Assembly (NCBI GenBank): GCA_034437655.1
Contig: DAOTTU010000092.1
Location: forward strand, 1-64,000
DNA: 64,000 nucleotides
Reading direction: 5' to 3'
From: J027 sp034437655
Lineage (GTDB): Bacteria; Chloroflexota; Anaerolineae; Aggregatilineales; J027
Shown here: positions 52,654 to 62,300 of the stretch, in pieces
How positions within the stretch are numbered: position 1 is the first letter of the stretch
Layout of the letters: each line of letters starts with the position of its first letter
The notes under the pieces: model-generated
The model's database searches: none
What the model was told of the DNA's origin: nothing
Seen by the model: only the letters and a program-made list of their open reading frames with translations
Made by a program: the position numbers and the translations under genes

Positions 52654-53619
52654 ATGCTGAATTCTGTACGCGAAGCTATTTCTGGTACCAATACGGACCG
52701 CGTTAAAGAAATTCTGAGCTGGTACCGCAGCGATAATCCTGGTACGCTCACGAACATGTCCCGTCTGCTGAATACGGGCAACCTTGCTGGCACAGGGAAA
52801 ATGGTTATTTTGCCTGTAGACCAGGGCTTTGAACATGGTCCCGGCCGTAGCTTTGGTCCCAACCCTGACGGTTATGATCCGCGCTATCACATCGAATTAG
52901 CGATTGAATCGGGCTGCAATGCCTATGCTGCACCACTCGGTTTTCTCGAAGCAGTGGCGGCTGACTATGCTGGCGAAATTCCACTGATCTTGAAAGCAAA
53001 CAGCCACGACGTATTGCATGATGAGAAGAACCCACTGGGTGCATTGACATCTACCGTCGAAGATGCGCTGCGGTTGGGGTGTGTGGGTGTTGGGTACACG
53101 ATTTACCCTGGCACATTTGATCGTCGTCTGCTGTATGAACAGGCACGGCAGTTGATTCTGGAGACAAAACGTGCAGGTCTTGTCTTCGTAATGTGGGCCT
53201 ATGCTCGTGGTAGTGATTTAACCGAAAAAAGCAATGAAACCGCGCTCGACGTCATCGCCTACGCTGCGCAAATTGCAGCACAACTTGGTGCGCATATCAT
53301 CAAAGTGAAGTTGCCGAACGAAACGATTGCACTTTCAGCAGCCAGGAAAGTGTATGACGCTCAAGGCATTGCACGCGACACATTGACAGAACGTGTGCAG
53401 CACGTGGTGCAGAGTAGCTTCAATGGTCGTCGTGTGGTGATCTTCTCTGGCGGCGCAAAGAAAGACAGCGACGAAGCCGTGTACGATGAAATCCGTGCCA
53501 TTCGTGACGGCGGCGGGTTTGGTTCGATCATGGGCCGGAATGCATTCCAGCGGCCAAAAGCCCAAGCCGTCGAACTACTCACGACAGTGCAGAAAATTCT
53601 AAAAGGTGACATAGAGTAA
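52654..53619 (+). CDS. fbaB: Class I fructose-bisphosphate aldolase (DhnA/FbaB type)
   Basis: A 321-residue aldolase of the DhnA-type class I family, cleaving fructose 1,6-bisphosphate via a Schiff base. Motifs: MVILPVDQGFEHGPGRSFGP, then VGVGYTIYPGT, the Schiff-base Lys in IIKVKLP (Lys217 or Lys219), and the phosphate loop VIFSGGAKKD with GGGFGSIMGRNAFQR. Together with pfkA in this window it gives two consecutive glycolytic enzymes, though the genes are not linked. The ATG is preceded by AAGGAG. Confidence 0.94.
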   Translation: MLNSVREAISGTNTDRVKEILSWYRSDNPGTLTNMSRLLNTGNLAGTGKMVILPVDQGFEHGPGRSFGPNPDGYDPRYHIELAIESGCNAYAAPLGFLEAVAADYAGEIPLILKANSHDVLHDEKNPLGALTSTVEDALRLGCVGVGYTIYPGTFDRRLLYEQARQLILETKRAGLVFVMWAYARGSDLTEKSNETALDVIAYAAQIAAQLGAHIIKVKLPNETIALSAARKVYDAQGIARDTLTERVQHVVQSSFNGRRVVIFSGGAKKDSDEAVYDEIRAIRDGGGFGSIMGRNAFQRPKAQAVELLTTVQKILKGDIE

Positions 53620-53641
53620 CGCCTGCGTTACTTTCCAACGG

Positions 53642-53671
53642 ACGCCTGGCAGGTTATTGTCAGGCGTTTTG
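53642..53671 (+). terminator. Rho-independent terminator after the aldolase gene
   Basis: ACGCCTGGCA pairs with TGTCAGGCGT (one mismatch) around a 6-nt loop and runs into TTTT. A second short palindrome, AGTAACGC-CT-GCGTTACT, overlaps the stop codon. Confidence 0.85.
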
Positions 53672-53724
53672 TATTTTGTGTAGTTGCTTATTTACTTCCT
53701 TTATGCTGGTCAGAAAATTGTCAA

Positions 53725-54534
53725 ATGATGTACAAACGTGCTTTATGGTTAACGGATATTCATATTGAAACGGTTTCTGAAGCGCAGTACGAAGCGTTTT
53801 TAGTCGATATTGTTGCGCGCACGCCAGATACCATCTTGCTTACTGGTGATATTGATGAAAGCAACCTAACGGAAACGCTGCGGCAAATGGCGAATCGGGT
53901 GCGGGTTCCAATTTATTTTGTGTTGGGAAATCATGACTACTACCGCAAAACGATTGCGAATGTACGCTCCTCTATTGAGCAGATAAGCAAGCAGTCACGT
54001 TACTTGCGATGGTTACCTTCTATGGGGATTGTAGAATTGACGCCTTCCATAGGGTTGATTGGTCATGATGGGTGGTCAGATGGGCGTTATGGTGACTTCT
54101 TGACGTCATCTGTTATTTTGCAAGACTACCTGCTCATTCGTGACTTGATGGATTCGCAAGGCGAAGCATTGCTGAAAAAGTTGAACCGTCTGGGCGACTA
54201 CGCTGCACGCCATATCCGGCGCTATTTGCCACAAGCGATGGAGCGCTATGATCAAGTAGTCGTGTTGTTGCACATGCCGCCCTTCCAGGAAGCAACCTGG
54301 TATATGGGCAACACCCCCACAGATGATGATCCCTATCTACCGCATTTTGCATGCAAGGCAGTCGGCGATGTGTTGCTGGAAATCGTACCACAGCACCCCG
54401 ATACCATTGTGACGGTTTTATGCGGGCACACGCATTCCAGTGGAGAAGTTCAAATTTTGGACAACCTCTTTGTAAGAACGGGACAAGCCGAATATGGTGC
54501 CCCTGAAATTCAGCATGTTTTTGAGCTTGAATAA
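53725..54534 (+). CDS. Metallophosphoesterase (calcineurin-like)
   Basis: A 269-residue phosphoesterase. The five metal-binding blocks are present: LTDIHIE (D-x-H), LLTGDIDE, LGNHDYY, VVLLHMPP and CGHTHSSG. The substrate is unknown; the family includes nucleotidases and nucleases. It shares one base with the coaBC start (TAATG), indicating translational coupling with CoA synthesis. This suggests a housekeeping or repair role linked to cofactor metabolites, but that is only positional. Confidence 0.9.
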   Translation: MMYKRALWLTDIHIETVSEAQYEAFLVDIVARTPDTILLTGDIDESNLTETLRQMANRVRVPIYFVLGNHDYYRKTIANVRSSIEQISKQSRYLRWLPSMGIVELTPSIGLIGHDGWSDGRYGDFLTSSVILQDYLLIRDLMDSQGEALLKKLNRLGDYAARHIRRYLPQAMERYDQVVVLLHMPPFQEATWYMGNTPTDDDPYLPHFACKAVGDVLLEIVPQHPDTIVTVLCGHTHSSGEVQILDNLFVRTGQAEYGAPEIQHVFELE

Positions 54535-55784
54535 TGGAACCCATTGCATTGCTAAAAAATAAACGCATTGTACTCGCGGTCTCGGGAAGTATTGCCGCCT
54601 ATAAAGCTGCCGACCTTGCCAGCAAGCTCACGCAGGCGGGGGCAGATATTGATGCGGTTTTGACAACAGCGGCACAACGGTTCATCACGCCATTAACGTT
54701 TCAGGCATTGACGGGGCGTCCTGTATATACTGATCTGTGGGAGGCTGACGGGGCTGGTGGTCTGCCAACGCATATAGCACATGTCGGAATCGCAGAAAGC
54801 GCAGACTTGATGCTGATCGCACCGGCCACGGCTAACACACTTGCCAAGCTCGCCCATGGATTAGCTGATGACTTATTATCTGTGACAGCCCTTGCGGTGA
54901 GGTGTCCGCTGCTGGTTGCACCTGCAATGGATGCTGGCATGTACGAGCAACGGGCGACGCAGGCGAACGTGGAACTGCTGAAGTCGCGAGGTGTAGCGGT
55001 TATTGAGCCGGAAGTAGGACGGTTTGCTTCTGGGCTCACAGGGAAAGGTCGATTGCCAGACACGGTTACGCTCATCGGGAGTATTCGGCGGGCGTTGGGT
55101 GTACAAGGTGAACTTGCTGGACGGCATGTTATTGTAACAGCCGGTGGCACCCGCGAACCGCTGGACCCGGTGCGATACATCACGAATCGGTCTAGCGGGA
55201 AACAGGGCTTTGCATTGGCGCAGGCGGCTATTGATGCTGGTGCCAGTGTAACATTGATTTCAACAACAGATGCGTTGCCGATTCCAGTTGGCGTAGAGCT
55301 GATTCATGTCGAAACAGCACAGCAAATGAATGCTGCTGTACAACAAGCTGTCCCGAACGCAGATGTGTTATTCATGGCGGCGGCCGTCGCAGATTTCCGC
55401 CCCACTACTCGCGCCGAGCAGAAGATTAAGAAGTCACAAGAGGACCTGAGAGCGATTGAGTTGGTGCAAAACCCAGACATTTTGTTAGAAGTTAAGGCGC
55501 AACGTTTGACAGGTGGCCGGCCCTTAGTATGTGTTGGTTTTGCCGCAGAATCTCAGGATTTGATCACCAACGCCACCACAAAACTACAGCGAAAGGGCCT
55601 CGATTTTATTGTTGTGAATGATATTCTCGCGAACGATGCAGGTTTCGCCGTTGATACAAACCGCGTTACGATTCTAGCAGACGATGGTACACAAACTGCT
55701 CTCAAGCTGGCAAGTAAAGCCGTTATTAGTGCGCAAATCATTGAATATGTTGCGTCACGTATTGCGCTCAACGATAAGGCGTAA
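54534..55784 (+). CDS. coaBC: Bifunctional phosphopantothenoylcysteine decarboxylase / phosphopantothenate-cysteine ligase
   Basis: A 416-residue fusion for two steps of CoA biosynthesis. The flavin-dependent CoaC decarboxylase is N-terminal: VLAVSGSIAAYKAADLAS, DLMLIAPATANTLAKLAHG and LVAPAMDAGMYE. The CoaB ligase is C-terminal: VTAGGTREPLDPVRYITNRS, MAAAVADFRP and VGFAAESQDL. The gene overlaps the convergent coaX by 30 nt. Both genes belong to the same pathway. Confidence 0.97.
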   Translation: MEPIALLKNKRIVLAVSGSIAAYKAADLASKLTQAGADIDAVLTTAAQRFITPLTFQALTGRPVYTDLWEADGAGGLPTHIAHVGIAESADLMLIAPATANTLAKLAHGLADDLLSVTALAVRCPLLVAPAMDAGMYEQRATQANVELLKSRGVAVIEPEVGRFASGLTGKGRLPDTVTLIGSIRRALGVQGELAGRHVIVTAGGTREPLDPVRYITNRSSGKQGFALAQAAIDAGASVTLISTTDALPIPVGVELIHVETAQQMNAAVQQAVPNADVLFMAAAVADFRPTTRAEQKIKKSQEDLRAIELVQNPDILLEVKAQRLTGGRPLVCVGFAAESQDLITNATTKLQRKGLDFIVVNDILANDAGFAVDTNRVTILADDGTQTALKLASKAVISAQIIEYVASRIALNDKA

Positions 55785-56522
55785 ACCCTCTAGCGTGAGC
55801 CACGGGTCTACGGTGTCAAAAATATCTGTTAGCGGAGCAATGATTGATGAAAGCCCACCAGTTGCAATAATGCGAGGGTGGTTATGCATCTCGTTTTGGA
55901 TGCGGTTAATCATACCTTCGACCATCGCCACGTATCCTACCACCAATCCGGCTTGCATTGCGTGAATCGTATTGCGAGCAATGATTGATGGTGGTGGTGA
56001 AAGCTCAATTTGGGGCAACTGTGCTGTCTGGCTAACCAGTGCATCAATGGTGATACCAAGCCCGGCTGCAATCGCGGTCCCGCGCATCACCCCATCTTCA
56101 GACATTGCCGTGAAGGTTGTTGCGGTACCAAAATCGACAACAATGCTGGCTGACTGACTTTGGGCATAAGCGGCGACACAATCAGCCAATATATCTGCCC
56201 CGACGCGCTCGGGGGCTTCTGTGTCAATTTGTATACCGAGATCAAGTGCGTTGGTGAGAATAAGGGGCATTTTGCTACTGCGCCTGTAAATCATATCGGT
56301 CAGTCCAGCAGTGAGTTGGGGTACTACGCTGGAGATAATCACTTGATTAAAATTGGATAGCTCAAGTTGAGCATCATGGCCCAGTAGACTCTGGAACATT
56401 ACGGCGTATTCGTCTGGCATTCGGTTTGGTACAGTTTGAATCCGCCATTGCTGTACCCACACTGTACCGTCGTGAATACCAAAAACGATATTTGTATTGC
56501 CGACATCAATTGCTAAAAGCAT
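55755..56522 (-). CDS. coaX: Type III pantothenate kinase
   Basis: A 255-residue kinase for the first step of CoA synthesis, of the feedback-resistant type III. Motifs are MLLAIDVGNTNIVFGIHDG (phosphate 1), RVGADILADCVAA and VVDFGTATTFTAMSEDG (phosphate 2), with IIATGGLSSIIAPL near the end. A GGGAG site lies 9 nt upstream of the ATG. It converges on coaBC and is divergent from the P1 peptidase. Confidence 0.95.
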   Translation of the reverse strand: MLLAIDVGNTNIVFGIHDGTVWVQQWRIQTVPNRMPDEYAVMFQSLLGHDAQLELSNFNQVIISSVVPQLTAGLTDMIYRRSSKMPLILTNALDLGIQIDTEAPERVGADILADCVAAYAQSQSASIVVDFGTATTFTAMSEDGVMRGTAIAAGLGITIDALVSQTAQLPQIELSPPPSIIARNTIHAMQAGLVVGYVAMVEGMINRIQNEMHNHPRIIATGGLSSIIAPLTDIFDTVDPWLTLEGLRLIVERNT

Positions 56523-56593
56523 TGAGTTGCTCTCCCAATAAAGTCATCAGATTCAATCCGCAGAATATTGTAACAGCACAAACAGGAGGAATA

Positions 56594-57574
56594 ATGTCTG
56601 AACTTGCGCAGGTTTCCAAAAATTACACGCTGACTGCAATCAAGGGCATCCAGGTTGGCCATATGCATGATGAGGAAGCGCTAACGGGGTGTACAGTCGT
56701 GCTTTGCCCACCACAGACAGTTGGTGGTATTGATCAACGCGGCGGCGCACCCGGTACCCATGAAACAGACCTGTTGCGACCATCGCGGCGGGTTGAGCAT
56801 GTAAACGCTATCGTTTTAACTGGAGGTAGCGCCTATGGGCTGGCAACGGTTACGGGTGTAATGCGGTTTCTTGAAGAACGTGGTATTGGGCACGATGTCG
56901 GGCTTGGGGTGGTGCCTATTGTGCCTGCTGCGGTGATTTTTGATCTGGGATTGGGTAGCTTCCAGACACGCCCAGATCAACAGATGGGCTACGCGGCAGC
57001 AGACAATGCGTCTACGACACCCGTCAGGGAGGGTAATATCGGTGCGGGGATTGGTGCAAGCATTGGGAAATTGGCGGGGATGGAATTCGCGTGTAAAGCT
57101 GGTATCGGGACGTATGCACTACATTTGCAAGACGGGCTTATTATCGCAGCACTGGCTGTGGTCAACGCACTGGGAGATGTTCTCAGTGAAACCGGGCAAA
57201 TACTGGGTGGCACCCGCACCCCACCACACGGTAAAACCTTTGCTGATAGTCTCAAGGTACTGCAAACGCACATTTCAACCCCTACGGCTGGCACCAATAC
57301 AACACTGGCAATAGTGGCAACCAATGCAACACTCACCAAGCAAGCAACCAACAAAGTTGCAGAATTGGCGCAAAATGGACTCGCACGTGCAATTCGTCCA
57401 GTGCATACATTGTTTGATGGGGATACGGTTTTTGCACTGGCGACCGGCGAGCTTGGTGCGGTAGATGTCAATATTGTGGGTAGTTTTGCCGCTGAAGTGC
57501 TGGCGACAGCTATTCGGCGAGCCGTGCTAGCAGCAGAACCGCTTGGTGGCTTGCCATCTGCCACAGATATTTAA
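56594..57574 (+). CDS. P1 family peptidase (DmpA/S58-like)
   Basis: A 326-residue protein from ATG 56594 with AGGAGGA at 56584-56590; a longer upstream frame overlaps coaX and is rejected. The family pattern includes GIQVGHMHDEEALTGCTVVL, DQRGGAPGTHETDLL, VLTGGSAYGLATVTGVM, and the autocleavage region FAGTNTTLAIVATNATL-like TPTAGTNTTLAIVATNA, where the Thr in NTT is the expected nucleophile. These enzymes are self-processed aminopeptidases or amidases. It is divergent from coaX. Confidence 0.9.
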   Translation: MSELAQVSKNYTLTAIKGIQVGHMHDEEALTGCTVVLCPPQTVGGIDQRGGAPGTHETDLLRPSRRVEHVNAIVLTGGSAYGLATVTGVMRFLEERGIGHDVGLGVVPIVPAAVIFDLGLGSFQTRPDQQMGYAAADNASTTPVREGNIGAGIGASIGKLAGMEFACKAGIGTYALHLQDGLIIAALAVVNALGDVLSETGQILGGTRTPPHGKTFADSLKVLQTHISTPTAGTNTTLAIVATNATLTKQATNKVAELAQNGLARAIRPVHTLFDGDTVFALATGELGAVDVNIVGSFAAEVLATAIRRAVLAAEPLGGLPSATDI

Positions 57575-57610
57575 AATAATGCGAAAGACCGTTCAAAGTG
57601 ACATGCTGTG

Positions 57611-58336
57611 TTAATCTTCATCGTCCTCATCGTCGATGTCAGCATCGTGCAATGCACGCAGGCTTCGCCCCTGATAGATTTCACCCGTCACCATATAAAT
57701 CGTTCGTTCGCAGATATTGGTGATGCGGTCGCCAATACGTTCGATATTATGCGAAATCCATAGCATGAAAGTTGCACGCCCGATTTTGCTTTTGTCATCA
57801 ACCATCACATCAATCAATTCATGGTAGACACGGTCGTCTAGCACATCAATTTCCTGGTCGCGGGCAATGGTCTTGCGTGCCTGATCTTCATCCCAGTGCA
57901 AGTAGGCATTGAGCGCAGAACGTAACATCTGCCGCGAAATGTCGACCATGCGCGGAATGTCCACAAGTGGTTTCAACACGGCATCATTCGACATCTGAAT
58001 AACAAGGGTAGCAATGCCAGATGCATAGTCTCCAATGCGTTCAAGCTCAATAGCAATATGGATGGAGGCGATGATACCCCGCAGGTCGCGGGCAGTCGGT
58101 TGTTGCCGTGCAATGAGTTGATAAGCATCTTCTTCAATCTGATAGCGCAACCGATTGATGCGTGCATCGTCATCAACAATCTGATGTGCCAATCCAATGT
58201 CTTGATAGCGTAGCGCACGTAACGACTGCTGGATGGCGACATCGACAAGACTAGAAAGCCGCAGCACATTGTCGCGCAGTGCCATCAAGTCACGGTCAAG
58301 GCTACTCCTTGAACGGAAAAAGTTGTTAGGCGGCAT
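57611..58336 (-). CDS. phoU: Phosphate-signalling protein PhoU
   Basis: A 241-residue helical protein from ATG 58336; a GTG at 58351 is an alternative. PhoU landmarks are LRDNVLRLSSLVDVAIQQSL, IVDDDARINRLRYQIEEDAY, IHIAIELERIGDYASGIATL and SHNIERIGDRITNICERTIY. These E-R-I-G-D motifs bind metal clusters. It negatively regulates phosphate import by the Pst system. The C-terminus is acidic (DADIDDEDDED). It follows pstB by 157 nt, which contain a hairpin. Confidence 0.92.
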   Translation of the reverse strand: MPPNNFFRSRSSLDRDLMALRDNVLRLSSLVDVAIQQSLRALRYQDIGLAHQIVDDDARINRLRYQIEEDAYQLIARQQPTARDLRGIIASIHIAIELERIGDYASGIATLVIQMSNDAVLKPLVDIPRMVDISRQMLRSALNAYLHWDEDQARKTIARDQEIDVLDDRVYHELIDVMVDDKSKIGRATFMLWISHNIERIGDRITNICERTIYMVTGEIYQGRSLRALHDADIDDEDDED

Positions 58337-58414
58337 TGCGACTACTTTCACCAGTTGAACTACCCTTAGCTAACATTCTCTGTGATGAATCATACTGGAC
58401 CAGAGAACAAAGTA

Positions 58415-58433
58415 TGCCCTGCGTGACAGGGCA
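58415..58433 (-). terminator. Hairpin between pstB and phoU
   Basis: TGCCCTG and CAGGGCA enclose a 5-nt loop, about 60 nt after the pstB stop on the minus strand. Few T follow, so it is more likely an attenuator or RNA stabiliser than a full terminator. Confidence 0.4.
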
Positions 58434-58492
58434 CACTATTGGAATCTACGTGTTTATCTTTAACCAAAGTGGCGTGGCTTGTCCCTGTCGGT

Positions 58493-59323
58493 CTAGCCAA
58501 AACGCCCCGTTACATAGTCTTCCGTACGGTTATCTGATGGGTTTGTGAAGATTTTTTCGGTCAGGTCAAACTCTACCAGTGTACCAGAACGCTGGTCATT
58601 CACCAGCATAAACGCAGTATAGTCAGAAACACGCGCGGCCTGCTGCATGTTGTGCGTCACGATGACGATGGTGTATTTTTCTTGCAATTCACGCATCAGT
58701 TCTTCGATTCGCAAGGTTGCAATGGGGTCCAGCGCAGAGCATGGTTCATCCATCAGCAGAATTTCCGGCTCAACAGCCACAGCACGTGCAATACACAGGC
58801 GTTGCTGCTGACCACCAGAAAGGGCAAGCCCCCCCTGGCGCAACTTGTCTTTCACTTCATCCCACAGGGCAGCTTGCACAAGGCTGCGTTCAACGATGTC
58901 ATCAAGCTCGGATTTCTTGCGAACACCCTGGATACGCGGCCCATAAGCTACGTTATCGTAAATGCTTTTGGGGAACGGGTTTGGCTTCTGGAACACCATC
59001 CCAATACGGCGACGGACTTCAACGGGGTCTACATACTGGTCATATAGGTTCTGCCCCTGGAACATCACTGCGCCTTCGGTGCGGGCACCCGCGAAGTCGT
59101 TCATGCGGTTAAATGTACGTAGCAGCGTACTCTTACCACAACCAGAAGGTCCGATCAGGGCGGTGATTTTCTTGTGCTGAATTTTCATTGAAACATCGGT
59201 CACAGCCTTGAAGTCACCATAAAAAATGCTGACATTCTGTGCTTCAAGAGCAAACTCGTTATGTTTGCTCGTACTGGTTGCTGCTGGTGCAGTTGCCTGT
59301 TGTGTTTGCGGTGCATCAGTCAT
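58493..59323 (-). CDS. pstB: Phosphate ABC transporter ATPase
   Basis: A 276-residue ATPase. Walker A is GPSGCGKSTLLRTFNRMND (the typical PstB loop), the signature LSGGQQQRLCIARAVA, Walker B ILLMDEPCSALDP and the switch VIVTHNMQQAARVSDY. The first 22 residues are an Ala/Gln/Thr-rich extension. It energises phosphate import with the PstA-containing channel encoded just upstream (6 nt gap). Confidence 0.97.
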   Translation of the reverse strand: MTDAPQTQQATAPAATSTSKHNEFALEAQNVSIFYGDFKAVTDVSMKIQHKKITALIGPSGCGKSTLLRTFNRMNDFAGARTEGAVMFQGQNLYDQYVDPVEVRRRIGMVFQKPNPFPKSIYDNVAYGPRIQGVRKKSELDDIVERSLVQAALWDEVKDKLRQGGLALSGGQQQRLCIARAVAVEPEILLMDEPCSALDPIATLRIEELMRELQEKYTIVIVTHNMQQAARVSDYTAFMLVNDQRSGTLVEFDLTEKIFTNPSDNRTEDYVTGRFG

Positions 59324-59329
59324 GGTTAG

Positions 59330-62300
59330 TTAGCTCCTTGTTCTAATCTCAGCGCGGTTGCGGAAGAAGACGGCAATTGAATTGAGGGTTAGTAGAATAG
59401 CGAGGAGAACGATGATCGCCGCCGCCGCCACAGCTTTATCTGCATCACGTGGTTGGCCTGTCCATGAATAAATCTGGATAGGCAGTGCGGTAAACTTCGA
59501 GAACGGGCCGTCTGGGTCTTGAACGATGAATGTTGCTGCCCCAACCACAATCAATGGTGCCGTTTCACCAATAGCGCGTGACATAGCCAGAATAGTGCCG
59601 GTCAAAATACCCGGGATCGAGTATGGCAACACATGGTTCCAGATGGTCTGCCATTGTGTTGCACCCAGTCCGTAGCTTGCATTACGGATAGATTGCGACA
59701 CCGCACGGATGGCTTCCTGTGAATTGATGATAATAATCGGCAGAATGAGCAGTGCCATTGTCAATGAGGCTGACAGAATAGTACGCCCATTTGCGGTTAA
59801 TTCATCGCTATAACCGAAAATTTGACCACTGGTTAACGGTTCAAGCGCTCGTACAAATAACGCAACCCCTAACAGCCCGTAGATGATTGACGGCACCCCT
59901 GCTAGATTGTCGATATTGGTTTGGATGATCCGGTTAATCATGCTTTTGTCGGCGTATTCTTCGAGATAAATTGCTGCCCCGATGCCAATTGGGAATGCAA
60001 CAAGGATGGTGATGAAGATTACAAAGGCGGTACCCAAAATTGCGTTACGCATCCCTGTAATTTCAGCATTCGCGCTCAGGGTACGGCGCAGGAAGTTGAG
60101 CGTTAGCCATGAACGGAACTCCAGTTCAGCATCGTTCCAGACAAGGCTATCGTCTTGTTCGGCACGTTCACGACCCTCCTCGTTGATAATTTCAAGCTCC
60201 TCGTCAATCGAATTGCTGAGCCCAAGTTCTCGGATGATGAGTTGGTCAAGCGACCACGTTGCAACAACACGCGGCTGTACCACTTCAGCAATCACAAGTG
60301 TTTCAATATCGGTACGGTTGAGGTTCTCAAGCAAGATATAGCGCGCAGCTTCAGGGGATTCGGAAATCGAATTGAAGTTTAGATCATCCGGCACCTGTGG
60401 CGGGTTCACCATATCGGAAACTTCCATCAATGGTTCAGAAGAGACGTCGCGGACCGTTTGTAGATCGGCACCCCAGGCGTAAATGCGTACGATTTCGCGA
60501 TTGCGGTCGGGGGTATGGAATTCGCTGGAGATAATAATCTCTGCGACGTTACGATTCAAGATGCTCTGTGGCGTACCAACAGGTGCCGTCAAAGAACGAA
60601 TATTGTCTTCCCGATAGTCGCTGGTGTCAAAGTCGTAGACTTGCTCAAGCACAATATTATGGAACAACAGCGTGGCGATCAGTGCTTCGTTCCCATAAGC
60701 AGCCGCCATGAGTTCACGGTTTTCCCCGATTTCATCGTAAAGCACACCTTCGGATGGAGCAGTTTCTAGTGCCAACCGTTCTTGCAAAACATCTGGTGTG
60801 AACACAAAACCATCTGTTTCTTCTGGTTCAAAGAGGATTTCGAGTTCAATCAAAATGTCACGTGCTTGATTTGCAGAAATGGTGTCCAGCAACAACGTTA
60901 CTAGCTCAGATCGTTCAGCACTCACGAGTCTATCAAGTTCAGCCATCAAGACATCTTCAAAGGCACCGCGCGACAGATTGCCCTGACCTTCGGAGCGAAG
61001 CGCATCTTCGAGTACAGCCGGATATTCGGCGAGGGTGTCGTAGGTGATGCCTTCAGGAGGCAGTTGTTGAAGATTCAGGCCACCTGCAAGCGCTTCAGGC
61101 TCGTATGGCTGTACATCTGGGTTTGTGAGGTCGCCCCAGAAATTCTGCTCGGTGATAATCTCTACCTGTCGTTCTGGTGTTGTAATTGAGAGCAGCATGT
61201 CGGCCAGATCATCTCGATCCATCTCACTGATTGCAGCCAGGCGATGCAAAATTTCAGGCTCCACGTTGAAGGTGAGCAGGTCACGCATGACGGTTGGATG
61301 TTCGTTCAAATTCTGGAATTCGATGTCATCCGAAATACGATCTCCTCCAGGAATGAGGTCTCCCAGCGACGTCTCAGACAGGCGGTCATATTGAACTTCA
61401 GCAGCTACGGCGTTGTCAACACCCCAAACATTTTCTTGAATCAGCGTCCGTAAACGACGCGCGCGAACTTCATCACTAAGAATGAGGCTCAGTTCTTCTG
61501 CGTCCAGTTCAGACAAGGGCCGATCATCCGTTAAAGTCATTGGATCAACTGTATTTGATACGGCTGACAATGTGAACGTGTCTTTGATAACGTTCCACAT
61601 CAGGGATGACAGTGCGACGATACCTACAACGATTGCGATGGAGTAGTGATACTGAATGACACGACCACGAATACCACGTGCTATCGTATTCTGCCGCATA
61701 TCGGGTGCATTACCAACTTCATTGTCTGAGGTACCAACACGCGCTGGCAGCAGACGCCAGACCAGTTTCAGCAGCAACAGCCCGCCAAAATACGTTACAA
61801 GCCCTGCCATTAGCGCACGGACGAATTCTAATTCCGGGGTGCGGGCACCACTCAGATCGAAGCGAAGCGGGAGAATGCCCGTATCGTTATCAAAGTCGAT
61901 TGAATAGCTGAAGTTGATGTCATCAGCGAATGTGACTTCAGAGTTGACATCGGTTGTAATGTTCTCGCTGTCTTCTACCAACGACCAAATCGTTAATGTA
62001 CCATTATCAAGATAGGTGAGAATTTGAGCGGCATCAGCCTCTGGACTCCAAATGGTTTCAAGGATGCTGGAATCCGGTTGAATATCCTGTTCTTCCACCG
62101 TCAGGTCATTGATGTTCCAGACCGTTAATTCCCGATTTTCTTTTTCGATGAAGAACATTTCACTGTTAGGCGACCATTCTATCGTAGAGATTGAGCGCCC
62201 AACATCAAGTACTTCGGGATTACTTATATCCGCTGTATCGAACACCTGTACCTGAGTTCCTTCATCTGCCCAAACAAGCAAATGTGTTCCTTCTTCGTTC

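Noticed and set aside
56426..56593. N-terminal extension of the P1 peptidase
   Set aside because: It overlaps coaX on the other strand; the AGGAGGA-led ATG at 56594 gives the family's normal start.
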